Part shown: positions 43,388-52,292 of the stretch, piece by piece | Numbering within the stretch: position 1 is the first letter of the stretch | How the letters are laid out: each line of letters starts with the position of its first letter | Source: CAVVSD01 sp963837655 | GTDB lineage: Bacteria; Actinomycetota; Thermoleophilia; Solirubrobacterales; Solirubrobacteraceae | Assembly (NCBI GenBank): GCA_963837655.1 | Contig: CAWIOK010000021.1 | Location: 186,001-250,000 of the forward strand | DNA length: 64,000 bases | Reading direction: 5' to 3' | Made by a program: the position numbers and the translations under genes | Notes under the pieces: model-generated | Told to the model about the DNA's origin: nothing | Databases searched by the model: none | The model's input: only the letters and a program-made list of their open reading frames with translations

Positions 43388-44953
43388 CTATCGATCCAGC
43401 TCGCGCTGGCGCAGCTCGACCCGGCGGATCTTGCCGGTCAATGTCTTGGGCAGGTCGTCGACGAACTCGACCTCGCGCGGGTACGCGTAGGCGGACAGCC
43501 GGCCGCGCACGTGCGCGCCGATCTCCTTGCCGAGCTCGTCGGATGGCTCGTAGCCGGCTGCGAGGACGACGAACGCCTTGACGATCGAGCCTCGCCGCTC
43601 GTCGGGCTTGCCGATGGCCGCGGCCTCCGCGACCGCGGGGTGCTCCAGGCACGAGGACTCGACCTCGAACGGCCCGATACGGAATCCGGCGGAGCTGATG
43701 ACGTCGTCGGCACGGCCCTCGTACCAGATGTACCCATCCTCGTCGACCGAAGCCGCATCTCCCGTGTGGAACCAGTCGCCACCGAAGACCTCCTGCGAGT
43801 CCTCGTCGCGGTTCCAGTAGCCGAGCGGGTAGTGCGGGTTGGACCGTGCGCGCAGGCAGATCTCGCCGCGCTCGCCGACCGCGAGCGGCTTCTCGTCCTC
43901 GTCGAGCACCTGGACGTCCCAGCCCGGCATCGGCCGGCCCATGGAGCCCTCGCGGACGTCCATCCAGGGGAAGTTGGCGACCATCGGGTAGCTCTCTGTC
44001 ATCCCGTAGTAGTCGAGGACCGTCACGCCGTACTGCTCGCGGAACCAGCGGATCGCCTCGGGGTTCAGCGGCTCGCCGGCCGAGCAGACGACTGCGAACT
44101 TGATGGGGTAGCGGGTCCCGGCGCTCTCGATCGACATCATCGAGCGCATCGCCGTCGGCGTGGTGAATGCGTGCGTGACGCCGTGGCGCGACAGCGCGCC
44201 GAGCTCGCGGTGCGGGTCGAAGCCGCCGGTGCGCTGCACGACGACCTGGACGGCGCCGAGCCGCCAGGGGCCGAGCAGAGGCGCGATGCCGGCCGCCCAG
44301 GCCCACTCGCCCATACCGCGGAAGCGCACGCCGTCGGAGACGTCGTGGCAGTAGGTGAACTCCTCGTGCGCGAGCAGGTACCGGTGCGCGTGCAGGATGC
44401 CCTTGGCCAAGCCGGTGGTGCCCGACGTGTAGTACAGCTGCGCGGCGTCGTCGGCCGCGGTGTCGGCGATCTCGACGTCCGTGGGGCCCTCGTCGAGGCT
44501 GCCAGGCTGCAGCTCGATGACCTGCTCGGTGAGGTCGGCGTCGACGCGCTCGCGGTTGGCGGCGTCGGTCACGAGGAACCGAGCCTGGCTGTCGCGCACG
44601 CGGTGGCGGATCCCCTCGTCGCCGTAGAGCACCGACAGCGACAGGAGGATCCCGCCGGCCTTCCAGACGCCCAGAAACGCGGCGGCGGCCTCCGGGATCT
44701 GCGGCAGCAGCATCGCAACGCGGTCGCCCGGCTGCATGCCGGCGTCGAGCAGGCGGCGAGCGAACCGCGAGGACATGTCCTGGATGTCTCCCCAGTCGAG
44801 CTCGCGGACGTTGCCGTCGGGATCCTCGTGGATCATCGCGAGCTTCCCGCGCGGGTGCTTCTCGCAGACGTCGACGGCGATGTTGTATCGGGCGGGCACG
44901 TCCCAGCGGTGTGCCGCGCGGGCCTGCTCGTAGCTCTCCACTGCGACGCCCAT
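43388..44953 (-). CDS. Acyl-CoA synthetase (AMP-forming, medium-chain/aromatic type)
   Basis: 521 residues of the acyl-CoA synthetase class related to medium-chain (AcsM) and 2-aminobenzoate-CoA ligases. Motifs are YYTSGTTGLAKGILHAH, DYYGMTESYPM and the C-terminal LPKTLTGKIRR with catalytic K508. ATG 44953 was chosen because GGAAGA precedes it; a longer frame reaches back into the divergent RDD gene. The acyl specificity cannot be fixed, but an organic acid from the nearby catabolic island is possible. It is cotranscribed with acs. Confidence 0.88.
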   Translation of the reverse strand: MGVAVESYEQARAAHRWDVPARYNIAVDVCEKHPRGKLAMIHEDPDGNVRELDWGDIQDMSSRFARRLLDAGMQPGDRVAMLLPQIPEAAAAFLGVWKAGGILLSLSVLYGDEGIRHRVRDSQARFLVTDAANRERVDADLTEQVIELQPGSLDEGPTDVEIADTAADDAAQLYYTSGTTGLAKGILHAHRYLLAHEEFTYCHDVSDGVRFRGMGEWAWAAGIAPLLGPWRLGAVQVVVQRTGGFDPHRELGALSRHGVTHAFTTPTAMRSMMSIESAGTRYPIKFAVVCSAGEPLNPEAIRWFREQYGVTVLDYYGMTESYPMVANFPWMDVREGSMGRPMPGWDVQVLDEDEKPLAVGERGEICLRARSNPHYPLGYWNRDEDSQEVFGGDWFHTGDAASVDEDGYIWYEGRADDVISSAGFRIGPFEVESSCLEHPAVAEAAAIGKPDERRGSIVKAFVVLAAGYEPSDELGKEIGAHVRGRLSAYAYPREVEFVDDLPKTLTGKIRRVELRQRELDR

Positions 44954-45060
44954 TCTTCCTCTCCGTTCCCCGGTTGCGCGTGCTACCCCGCATAGTCGCA
45001 GCCCGGAGAGGTGCCGCGCTGTCGCGTGCTCCCAAGCGGCCCGCTGCGTACCCTGTCGGC

Positions 45061-45612
45061 GTGCCCGACGAGACCGACGACTCCGGGTGGGCGCCACCGC
45101 TGGCGCCCACGACCGAGCCGCTGGGCGACTGGCAGCCCCCGCTCGGCACCCGCGCCGGTCCCCCCGGCCGGCCCGCCGGCTGGTGGCGGCGAGCGGGCGC
45201 CGCGATCATCGACGGGCTCGTCGTCGGCGTGGTCGGGGTCGCCCTCCTACTCGTGCTCCAGGGCGCGATCGGCGCCAGCGAGGACCTCAGCACCGCGATC
45301 GCCGCCTTCGTCGGGATCGTCATCGGCTGCTTCTACTACGGCAACCTCATGAGCCGCGAGGGCGAGCACAACGGCCGGACCTGGGGCATGCAGGTCACGG
45401 AGATCCGCGTCGTCCGCATCGACGGTCAGCAGTTCACGTTCGGCTTCGCGCTCGTGCGCGAGATCCTCGTCAAGCAGATCCTCTTCGGCTACCTCGCGGC
45501 GTTCACGCTCTACATCGCCACGGTGCTCAACTACCTCTGGCCGCTCTGGGATTCACAGAACCGCGCGCTGCACGACCACATCGTCAAGACGCTGGTCCGG
45601 TCCGCCGATTGA
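45061..45612 (+). CDS. RDD-family membrane protein
   Basis: 183 residues with a Pro-rich N-terminal tail (about 1-38), the RDD motif region (WWRRAGAAIIDGLVVGVVG), two further helices, and a characteristic C-terminal end with WDSQNRALHDHIVKTLV. The GTG at 45061 is the most probable start. RDD proteins are small membrane proteins of mostly unknown function; some are linked to ion exchange. It is divergent from the acyl-CoA synthetase gene, with about 107 bp between starts. Confidence 0.8.
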   Translation: MPDETDDSGWAPPLAPTTEPLGDWQPPLGTRAGPPGRPAGWWRRAGAAIIDGLVVGVVGVALLLVLQGAIGASEDLSTAIAAFVGIVIGCFYYGNLMSREGEHNGRTWGMQVTEIRVVRIDGQQFTFGFALVREILVKQILFGYLAAFTLYIATVLNYLWPLWDSQNRALHDHIVKTLVRSAD

Positions 45613-45651
45613 GACGCACACCGCACGACGCGTCCAGGTACGTTCTACGCC

Positions 45652-46433
45652 ATGGACAGCCCCTGCGCTGACGCGCCTCCGATCTAGTTCGACGGCCTGG
45701 TCAAGCGCTTCGGACAGCGCACCGTGCTGAACGGACTGTCGTTCACCGTCCCCGCCGGCACCGTCGTCGGACTGCTGGGACCCAACGGAGCCGGCAAGTC
45801 CACCGCGATGCGTGTGCTGCTCGGGCTCCAGCGCCCGACCGGCGGCCACGCGCGCATCCTCGGGCGCGAGGCCGGCTCGCCGGGTTTCCGCGAGGTGACG
45901 CGCAAGGTGGGGACGATCATCGAGTCGCCACCGCTCTACAAGAACGCCAGCGCGCTGGAGAACCTCCGGATCCGCGCCGCGTCGGTCGGCGCCCCGATGA
46001 GCGACACGGACCTCAAGGGGATCCTCAATCGCGTCGGTCTCGCCGAGCGCGCCGACGATCAGACCGGCGACTTCTCGCTCGGCATGCGCCATGCGACTAC
46101 GTCGTCCTGCTGCAGGGCGGTCACCTCATCACCCAGGGCTCGCTCGCGGACGTCATCGCGGCGGCGTCCATGGTCGACGTCGCGGTCGACGTCGCGCCCG
46201 AGCAGCTCGGCGACGCGCTGCGCATCGTGGCGGCCCTCGGACTCGGCGAGCCGCAGGTCGAGGACGGCTCGATCATCACCAGGACGACGCCGCAGGATCC
46301 GTCGATCATCACGCGTGCGCTGGCCTCCGAGGGGATCTACCTGAGCGGCCTCGCGACGCGCCGCGCCACGCTGGAGGAGGCGTTCCTGGAGCTCACGCAC
46401 CGCGCCGAGACGACCGAGGCGGTGGAGGCATGA
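45652..46433 (+). pseudogene. ABC transporter ATPase with nonsense codon and large internal deletion
   Basis: A remnant of a CcmA/DrrA-like ABC ATPase. The ATG at 45652 is followed after 11 codons by TAG, exactly where an acidic residue (E/D before FDGLVKRFG) is expected. The Walker A motif LGPNGAGKSTAMRVLLGL is intact. At about 46092, right after the signature start (FSLGMR), the sequence jumps to the region after the H-loop (DYVVLLQGGHL). Walker B and the D- and H-loops, roughly 60-70 codons, are missing, and the frame changes. The C-terminal regulatory part ends normally. It cannot make an active ATPase as read. Confidence 0.85.
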
Positions 46434-46785
46434 GGGCCGAGGTCGCGTGCAGCGCACCCTGACCGCCGAGACGCTGTTCGGTCAGGTCCCTGAGCCGATC
46501 CTCGCCTCTGCGATCGGCTTCGGCTTCGGGCTGCTGTCGCGGTCCGTGGGCGGCGGCATCGCGCTGGGGATCGTGTTCATCCTCGTCTTCGACGGGTTCG
46601 TGAGCTACATCCCGGGCCTGGAGCACTTCACCTACGGCGCGCTGACGCAGGACCTCAGCAACGGCATCACCGGCACGGGAGGGACGCACAACGGCGTCGT
46701 GGTGGCGCTCCTCGGATCGATCGTCTGGTGCGCGTTGATCATCGCGCCGGGCTGGATCCGGTATCTGCGCGCCGACCTGAAGTGA
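46430..46785 (+). pseudogene. ABC-2 type permease remnant
   Basis: A start MRAEV at 46430 overlaps the ATPase stop (ATGA), as in a normal two-gene operon, but that frame stops after ten codons. The rest (from 46447) is a C-terminal permease fragment of about 110 residues with three hydrophobic segments (about ILASAIGFGFGLLS, GIALGIVFILVFDGF and VVVALLGSIVWCALIIAPGW). Most of the N-terminal two thirds of an ABC-2 permease is missing. Together with the ATPase remnant it marks a decayed exporter. Confidence 0.75.
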
Positions 46786-46806
46786 GGCTCTCGACGGCGG
46801 GTTCCA

Positions 46807-47547
46807 TCAGCGGCCCGCGGCGACGAGCTCCGGGACGGTCACGAACTCGTAGCCCTGCGGCGCATAGTGATCGAGGATCGCCTCGGTGCTCTCGACTGAC
46901 TTGTGGCGGTCCGCCGCCGGCTCGGCGTTCGAGCCGTCGTGCAGGAGGACGATGTCGCCCTCCCCGGCGTGCAGGCAGCGGCGCGTGATGGCGCGCGCCG
47001 TCGTGTGGACGCGCCAGTCGTAGCCCGTGATCGACCAGGTGACGGGGACGTAGCCCTCGGCCCGCATCGTCCGCAGCGTGCCCGGACGCCGGCGCCCATA
47101 GGGCGGCCGCATGAGCATCGCTCCGTCGACGGTCGAGAACCGCTCGCCCGCCGCCTCGACGGCCTCGCGGCAGCGGCGCAGCTCGTCGCGGATCCGCGTG
47201 GCGCCATGCGAGGGCATGGACGGGTGGGTGAACGTGTGGTTCCCGATGGCGTGCCCCTCCGCGACGATCCGGCGGATGAGATCCGGCTCGCGCTCGGCCC
47301 ACATGCCGATGACGAAGAACGTCGCCTTCGCGTCGTACCGGGCGAGCAGGGCCAGCAGCCCCGGCGTGCGCTCCGGATTGGGGCCGTCGTCGTAGGTGAG
47401 GGAGATGCGCCTCCCGGCGCCGCGCTCGCGGTGGATGGTCGGGCCGTAGATCTGCGCGGTCGGATACTGCCCCGCGTAGACGGCGACGCCGATCGCCGCG
47501 GCGGTCGCCGTCCCCGCGACGATCGCGATCCGTTCTGTCTCGTTCAC
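46807..47547 (-). CDS. Polysaccharide deacetylase (CE4, NodB domain)
   Basis: 246 residues with an N-terminal membrane anchor or uncleaved signal (about 8-26) and a NodB domain. All CE4 motifs are visible: TYDDGP (catalytic and metal Asp, residues 51-56), HTFTHP (metal His pair), RPPYGRR, a DW-containing strand and LHDG near the end. The expected role is metal-dependent removal of acetyl groups from a cell-surface polysaccharide or peptidoglycan outside the membrane. It converges on the decayed ABC permease. Confidence 0.88.
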   Translation of the reverse strand: MNETERIAIVAGTATAAAIGVAVYAGQYPTAQIYGPTIHRERGAGRRISLTYDDGPNPERTPGLLALLARYDAKATFFVIGMWAEREPDLIRRIVAEGHAIGNHTFTHPSMPSHGATRIRDELRRCREAVEAAGERFSTVDGAMLMRPPYGRRRPGTLRTMRAEGYVPVTWSITGYDWRVHTTARAITRRCLHAGEGDIVLLHDGSNAEPAADRHKSVESTEAILDHYAPQGYEFVTVPELVAAGR

Positions 47548-47714
47548 GGCTGTGCCGCCTCCCGGCTCGCTTGGCGGCGCGCGCGGGCACGGTCCCGACG
47601 CGTGTCGGCCCCCGCCGCGGTCACCCGTGTCTCGATCTCCTCGTAGAGCACGCGCACCGTGGCAAACCTACTCCGGCGCCTGGCTCGGCGAAGTGCCGAC
47701 GCGCCGCGAGCTCG

Positions 47715-48656
47715 CTAGCGACCCTTGCGGCGGCGCTTGCGGGAGCCGGAGCGCGGCGTCGACGCCGTCGCCGGCTCGTCGTCGCGCGGGTCGGTCGGGT
47801 CGTCGGCCGGCGTCTCGTCCGGGTCCTCGCCGCGCGCGAGTGCGGCGCGCCGCTCCCGCGTCTCCTGCTGGGACGGCCACGGCTGGGCGGTGCCGCTCTG
47901 CCAGGCCGGAGGCGCGCCCCCCATCCACTTGCCGACGAACATGAGGCCGAGCGCGATCAGGAAGAAGGAGCGGATGATCCCGGGCTGATCGATCGGCAGG
48001 ACCAGCAGCAGGCCGGACAGGATCCCGAGCACGCCGAAGAACCGCGTGAGGAGGCCGACGCGCATAGCGTTCAGCGACACGAGCACGAAGGCAAGTGCGA
48101 GGCCGAAGCGCCCGAGCTGGTAGATGACCGTGGCGGCCTGGATCGCCGAGCCGGAGATCGCGTCGCGCGCTGCGCCGCTGGTCTGGACGCTCCCGTCGGC
48201 GAAGGACTTCGCCTCCAGCGAGAAGGCGATCGTGTAGACGAGGAAGCCGACGCCCGACGCCACGCAGCCGGTGACGGTCGCGATGATGCCGGCCCGTCCG
48301 ATCTTGGGATTGCGCGCCTGGATCGCGAGGAACAGGTAGCGCAGCGGGATGAGCAGCAGCAGCGAGGCGACCGCCACGAGGATGCCGCCGATCGCCTGCG
48401 CGGCCACGTGCTGGCCGATCCACTCGACCTGCTGCGCAAGGATGCCCGGCGCGATCTGCTTGCCGGAGAGCGAGTCGCTCAGCGCCGGCAGCAGCGTGAC
48501 GACGCTGTCGGAGTCACTCGGCAGCGCCCTGCTGACAAGCGTGCTCGCGATGCCGCCGGCGAGCGTGGCGACACCCGCGGCGATCGCGGCCGCCGCGGCG
48601 CGGCCGCGTCCCTCCTCCTCGCGCGCGAGGGCGGCTTCTGGCGAGATGTCGGACAT
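47715..48656 (-). CDS. Membrane protein, unknown function
   Basis: 313 residues with about five or six hydrophobic segments (near 22-43, 85-110, 120-145, 175-200, 208-240) and a highly charged, Pro-rich and Arg/Lys-rich C-terminal tail of about 60 residues ending RKRRRKGR. I do not recognise a characterised family; similar DUF-type proteins occur in soil actinobacteria. About 165 bp lie between it and the deacetylase start downstream on the same strand; that stretch (47548-47714) shows nothing I can name. Confidence 0.65.
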   Translation of the reverse strand: MSDISPEAALAREEEGRGRAAAAAIAAGVATLAGGIASTLVSRALPSDSDSVVTLLPALSDSLSGKQIAPGILAQQVEWIGQHVAAQAIGGILVAVASLLLLIPLRYLFLAIQARNPKIGRAGIIATVTGCVASGVGFLVYTIAFSLEAKSFADGSVQTSGAARDAISGSAIQAATVIYQLGRFGLALAFVLVSLNAMRVGLLTRFFGVLGILSGLLLVLPIDQPGIIRSFFLIALGLMFVGKWMGGAPPAWQSGTAQPWPSQQETRERRAALARGEDPDETPADDPTDPRDDEPATASTPRSGSRKRRRKGR

Positions 48657-48707
48657 CAGAGAAGCGGCGCGCGGCGGTGCGAGGCGGGCACGGGTCCCGC
48701 AGTGTAG

Positions 48708-49430
48708 TCAGTGCCCTTCGAGGGCAGCCAGGACGTCGCCATCCGTGCGTCGCGCCGACCCGGGGACGAAGGCCGCCGCCTCGTCGGAGGCGTGGACGAG
48801 GTACGACGGTGTCTCCGGCCCCGTGACGAAGACGACGGGCACAGCGATCCCGCGCAGCTCCCGGCGGCTGGGCGACCAGGTGGCGAGCCCGGCGTAGTCG
48901 GCGAAGAAGCCGCGCGGCGAGGCCTGCGCCCGCGCGAGGGTCTCGTCGTCCGCGCCGGGACCGAGCCAGCGGGCGATCGCGGCGGGTGGCCCGCCGTCGC
49001 GCAGCGCCTCCTCGAGCTGCTGGCGCTGCTCGGCGAGCGGCTCGTTGGCCTCGGGGACGAACGCCAGCAGCGGGACGTCGCACAGCACGGCGGACGCGAC
49101 CAGCTCGGGGCGGCGGACCAGCAGGTCGACGGCGATGAGCGCCCCGAAGCCGAACCCGACGATGCGGGCACGCGTGGCCTGCAGCGCGACGAGCAGCGTG
49201 GCCGCGTCCTCCCCCTGCTCATGGACGGTCGTCGCCGCGTACGGCTCGGGGGCCCCCGACCCGCCGTAGCTGCGCCTGTCGTGCGCGATCACCCTCCCCG
49301 GCACGCGGGCCCGCAGCGCCGCGCTGGCGGCGGCGCCCGACGCCATGCCGTGAACCACGAGCGTGGTGGGCGGGTCCGTGCCCTCGTCCTCGTAGGCCAG
49401 CTCGACGCCGGCGCCCTCGACCGTCGGCAT
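48708..49430 (-). CDS. Alpha/beta-hydrolase fold protein lacking the nucleophile serine
   Basis: About 240 residues. The N-terminal core strand TTLVVHGMASGAAAS is the oxyanion-hole region. At the nucleophile elbow, where G-x-S-x-G is expected, the sequence reads GFGFG, so the catalytic Ser is replaced by Gly. No GxGH-type catalytic His is evident near the C-terminus (ending DGDVLAALEGH). It is therefore probably a non-enzymatic or altered member of the family. ATG 49430 was chosen because upstream codons do not match the family. Confidence 0.75.
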   Translation of the reverse strand: MPTVEGAGVELAYEDEGTDPPTTLVVHGMASGAAASAALRARVPGRVIAHDRRSYGGSGAPEPYAATTVHEQGEDAATLLVALQATRARIVGFGFGALIAVDLLVRRPELVASAVLCDVPLLAFVPEANEPLAEQRQQLEEALRDGGPPAAIARWLGPGADDETLARAQASPRGFFADYAGLATWSPSRRELRGIAVPVVFVTGPETPSYLVHASDEAAAFVPGSARRTDGDVLAALEGH

Positions 49431-49485
49431 TGACCCGACCCTAATGCGCACGCTCCAGACGTGCACGACCTTCTACGCTGAAGCC

Positions 49486-49755
49486 ATGGAAGGTGGATTC
49501 GGAGGACTCTTCGGCGACCCGGACGAGCTTCAGCGCCGTATGGCGGAGTTCGCCGAGCAGATGCAGGGCCAGCAGAAGCTGGCCTGGGCAGACAACGCCA
49601 TCAAGCTGGCGGTCGACATGACCGTCGCGGCCATCAACCGCATCAACGTGCAGGGCACGACCGACCAGCAGGCGGAGCAGATCCGCTCGGTGATCGCGAC
49701 GGTCTTCCCGGAGGCGGTCACCCTCGTGCGCGAGGCGCGCGAAGGCCTGCAGTAG
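49486..49755 (+). CDS. Small conserved-looking helical protein, unknown function
   Basis: 89 residues starting MEGGFGGLFGDPDELQRRMA, with a Gln-rich amphipathic helix and a hydrophobic helical middle (NAIKLAVDMTVAAINRINV). There are no cysteines or known motifs. Codon use matches its neighbours, which argues for a real gene. It is divergent from the hydrolase-fold gene (55 bp) and converges on the flippase-like gene (13 bp). Confidence 0.6.
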   Translation: MEGGFGGLFGDPDELQRRMAEFAEQMQGQQKLAWADNAIKLAVDMTVAAINRINVQGTTDQQAEQIRSVIATVFPEAVTLVREAREGLQ

Positions 49756-49768
49756 CCCTGCGGGGGCT

Positions 49769-50761
49769 CTACGCCGGGCCGGGCGCCTCGCTGCGCTTCT
49801 CCGCCTCGCGGTGCTCGCGTCCCTGCCGGATCGCCTCCTTGAACGAGCGGATCCGGAAGATGAAGAAGAGCGCGAGGAAGCCGACGAGCAGCGTCCACAC
49901 GCCGATCGCGATCTGCTGCCCGACCGAGTAGGCCGCGACCGTCGCCGAGCTCGCCGCCCCGGCGAAGACCTTCACCAGCAGCGCCTGCTGCACGCCGGCG
50001 CCGCCGGGCGTGAACGGGACGGCGGCCGCGACCGCGTTGACCCCGAGGACGAGCAGGACGTTCTGGACGGACCCGCCGACGTTGAACGCGTCGAGCAGCA
50101 TCCAGAACGCGAGGAAGCGGAAGCACCAGCCGGCCAACTGCCAGGCGAACACCTCGCGCAGGTAGCGGCGGCGGTCGCGCAGGATCGTGACGCCCTGGCG
50201 GACCCGGGCCCAGAACGCGCGCACGCGGGTGGACAGCAGCGCGAACCCGACGAGCACGCCGACCGCGATCATCGTCAGCAGGAAGAGCAGGAAGCGCGGG
50301 TGCGCGGCGAAGAACTGCAGGTCGAACGCCGGGATCTTCGAGAAGTCCGGCGGCTTGGGGAACACGCCCTGCGAGAAGGCGAACATGAGGATGAAGACGC
50401 CCATGACGAGGTCGAAGACCGCCTCCACGAAGAACGCCGCGCCCACCGCCGGGTACGTCGAGTTCGGCACCGACGTCTTGACCAGGAACAGCTTGATGAC
50501 GTCGCCGCCGCGGGCAGGGACGACGTTGTTGAAGCCGTACGCGGCGATGTAGGCGCCCCAGATCCGCCGGAACGGGATGCGCTCGCCCGGATACGCTGCG
50601 CGCAGCGTGTGGAAGAAGGCGCGCGACCGCAGCGTCAGGTAGACGAGGAAGGACGCCAGCCCGAGGAGCAGGGAGACCCACCCCACGTCGCTGAGGCTCG
50701 AGAAGAAGTCCCCGACTGCGTTGAGGAACCCTTCGACGCTCGAGCCGATCGACGCCAGCAT
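49769..50761 (-). CDS. Flippase-like membrane protein (UPF0104 / LPG synthase transmembrane domain)
   Basis: 330 residues with about eight membrane helices, matching the lysylphosphatidylglycerol-synthase transmembrane region family. Landmarks are YIAAYGFNNVVPARGGDVIKLF split by one residue in the conserved block, FVEAVFDLVMGVFIL, and VPFTPGGAGVQQALL near residue 265. The charged C-terminal tail is short. Known relatives flip lipids or act with glycosyltransferases; the lipid here is unknown. Confidence 0.78.
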   Translation of the reverse strand: MLASIGSSVEGFLNAVGDFFSSLSDVGWVSLLLGLASFLVYLTLRSRAFFHTLRAAYPGERIPFRRIWGAYIAAYGFNNVVPARGGDVIKLFLVKTSVPNSTYPAVGAAFFVEAVFDLVMGVFILMFAFSQGVFPKPPDFSKIPAFDLQFFAAHPRFLLFLLTMIAVGVLVGFALLSTRVRAFWARVRQGVTILRDRRRYLREVFAWQLAGWCFRFLAFWMLLDAFNVGGSVQNVLLVLGVNAVAAAVPFTPGGAGVQQALLVKVFAGAASSATVAAYSVGQQIAIGVWTLLVGFLALFFIFRIRSFKEAIRQGREHREAEKRSEAPGPA

Positions 50762-50791
50762 GCGGTTCGATGGTACGGGCGCAGCGAGCCG

Positions 50792-51397
50792 CTACCGCGG
50801 CGGGCGCCAGAGGAGCCACAGGGTGGGCGCGCCGCCGGGCAGCTCCAGCCGGCGCTGGACCTCGAAGCCGTGGCGGGCGTAGAAGCCGACGTTCTCCTCC
50901 GTCGCCGTCTCGAGGTACGCCGGGACGCGCTCGGCGTCGCAGATGTCGAGCACCGGCCGTACCAGCGCCGACCCGACACCCTCGCGGCGGCGGTCGGGCG
51001 CCGTCCCCAGCACCGAGAGGTAGTAGTGCGGCTCGAGGGGGTGCGCGACCTCGATGCGCGTCATCGCGCGCATCGTCCGCAGCAGGCGCGGCAGCAGCGG
51101 CGGCAGCAGCGTGAGGCTCGACACGGTCTGGCGTAGATCCTCGCGCCATTGCCCGGGGAGGGCCCAGAGCGCACCGCCCGCGTGGTCGGAGGTGGTGTAC
51201 AGCTGGTTCTGCGGGGCGAGGCGACCGAGGCTGACCAGGAAGGAGCGCTCGACGTGGCGGTCGCGACTGCTATCGCGGGGATAGAGCCACGCGGTGAGCG
51301 GGTCCTCGTGGAAGGCGCGCGCGAGCACGCGGGCCATCGCCGGGAAGTCCTCCTTCCGCGCGACGCGGACCTCCTGCGCGGGCACTCCCGTGGTCAT
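50792..51397 (-). CDS. GNAT-family N-acetyltransferase
   Basis: 201 residues of the GNAT fold. The start EVRVARKEDFPAMARVLARAF, a central LSVLGTAPDRRREGVGSALV (the R-x-x-G-x-G/A acetyl-CoA loop) and the closing ENVGFYARHGFEV are typical. The substrate is unknown. The ATG at 51397 shares one base with the stop of the upstream LOG gene (TGATG), so the two are coupled. Confidence 0.85.
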   Translation of the reverse strand: MTTGVPAQEVRVARKEDFPAMARVLARAFHEDPLTAWLYPRDSSRDRHVERSFLVSLGRLAPQNQLYTTSDHAGGALWALPGQWREDLRQTVSSLTLLPPLLPRLLRTMRAMTRIEVAHPLEPHYYLSVLGTAPDRRREGVGSALVRPVLDICDAERVPAYLETATEENVGFYARHGFEVQRRLELPGGAPTLWLLWRPPR

Positions 51398-51996
51398 CAG
51401 GCGGCCGGCGGTGTCTCCGCAGGCGTCCACCGCGAGGCGTGGACCGGCTCCCACTGCGTCAGGCGGGCGACGAGGGTCGCCGGATCGCCGTCGCTCAGCA
51501 GCAGCGCGCGGTGGTCGGGCTTGAGGAACCCGTCGTCGCGCGCGCCGTCCAGGAACGCCTCGAGCTGGTCGTAGTAGCCGCCGACGCTCAGCAGCCCGAC
51601 CGGCTTGAGGTGGATGCCGAGCATCGTCCACGTGAGCGCCTCGACGACCTCCTCGAGCGTCCCGACGCCGCCCGGCAGCGCGATGAATGCATCGGACAGC
51701 TCCGCCATCCGCGCCTTGCGCTCGTGCATCGTCTCGACGATCTCCAGACGCGTGAGCCCCTGGTGGCCGATCTCCCGTGACCCCAGCGCGCGCGGCAGGA
51801 CGCCGATGACCTCGCCGCCCGCGTCCAGCGCGGCATCCGCCAGGACACCCATGAGCCCGACGCTCGCACCGCCGTACACGACGCCGATGCCGTGTCCCGC
51901 GAGGATCCTGGAGATCTCCACGGCAGCGTCGGCGTACGCCGGATCGGCCCCCGGGCTCGATCCGGCATAGAGGCAGACGCGGCGCAGCACGGGCAC
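51397..51996 (-). CDS. LOG-family cytokinin riboside 5'-monophosphate phosphoribohydrolase
   Basis: 199 residues with the full LOG (lysine-decarboxylase-like, TIGR00730) signature: LYAGSSPGADPAY near the start, VYGGASVGLMG, MHERKARM (residues about 90-97) and PGGVGTLEE (108-116). These enzymes remove ribose 5'-phosphate from nucleoside monophosphates; in bacteria the physiological substrate is often unclear. The long C-terminal extension of about 20 residues is Pro/Ala-rich. The frame is intact. Confidence 0.88.
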   Translation of the reverse strand: MPVLRRVCLYAGSSPGADPAYADAAVEISRILAGHGIGVVYGGASVGLMGVLADAALDAGGEVIGVLPRALGSREIGHQGLTRLEIVETMHERKARMAELSDAFIALPGGVGTLEEVVEALTWTMLGIHLKPVGLLSVGGYYDQLEAFLDGARDDGFLKPDHRALLLSDGDPATLVARLTQWEPVHASRWTPAETPPAA

Positions 51997-52064
51997 GCAC
52001 TGAGCCTAAGGCAGCTGTCAGGCGGCCTGGCCCAAGCGGTCGGTGCGGCTCTCCATGAGCGGCT

Positions 52065-52292
52065 GGATCCGCTCGCCGGTTCACGCCGAGGCGCCCGGGG
52101 CGCCATCGAGTCGATCGTGACCGCCATCCACGCGACCATCGCCGGCGGCAGCGTCAGGGTCGCCGTGGACGCGCAGAGCGTGAAGGCCGCGGAGCTCGAC
52201 CTCGAGAGCGCGAACTCGAAGCCGAGCCGCTCCGCGCGCTGGACGACCTCGCGGTTGCCGGTCCAGCCGGTTCCGACCAGCGGACCAGCAGC
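52065..52292 (-). pseudogene. Fragment of a luciferase-like flavin monooxygenase gene
   Basis: Read leftwards from 52292, this encodes GTGWTGNREVVQRAERLGFE, then FALS, and after a gap of about 30 residues relative to its neighbour ASTATLTLPPAMVAWMAVTI followed by DSMAP, after which similarity is lost. These blocks match the RutA-like gene at 52841-53908 (ASTATLTLPPAIVARMAVTI in the intact copy) but are not identical, so it is a decayed paralogue. It begins immediately after the stop of the acetyltransferase gene. Confidence 0.75.

Noticed and set aside
42972..45323. A 783-codon minus-strand frame across acs and the second synthetase gene
   Set aside because: It is the same strand but the wrong frame. 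The two synthetases read through in their own frames with all motifs.
45724..46092. A shorter functional ABC ATPase starting at GTG 45724, after the TAG
   Set aside because: That start removes the first strand of the fold, and Walker B and the H-loop are missing anyway, so no working ATPase results.
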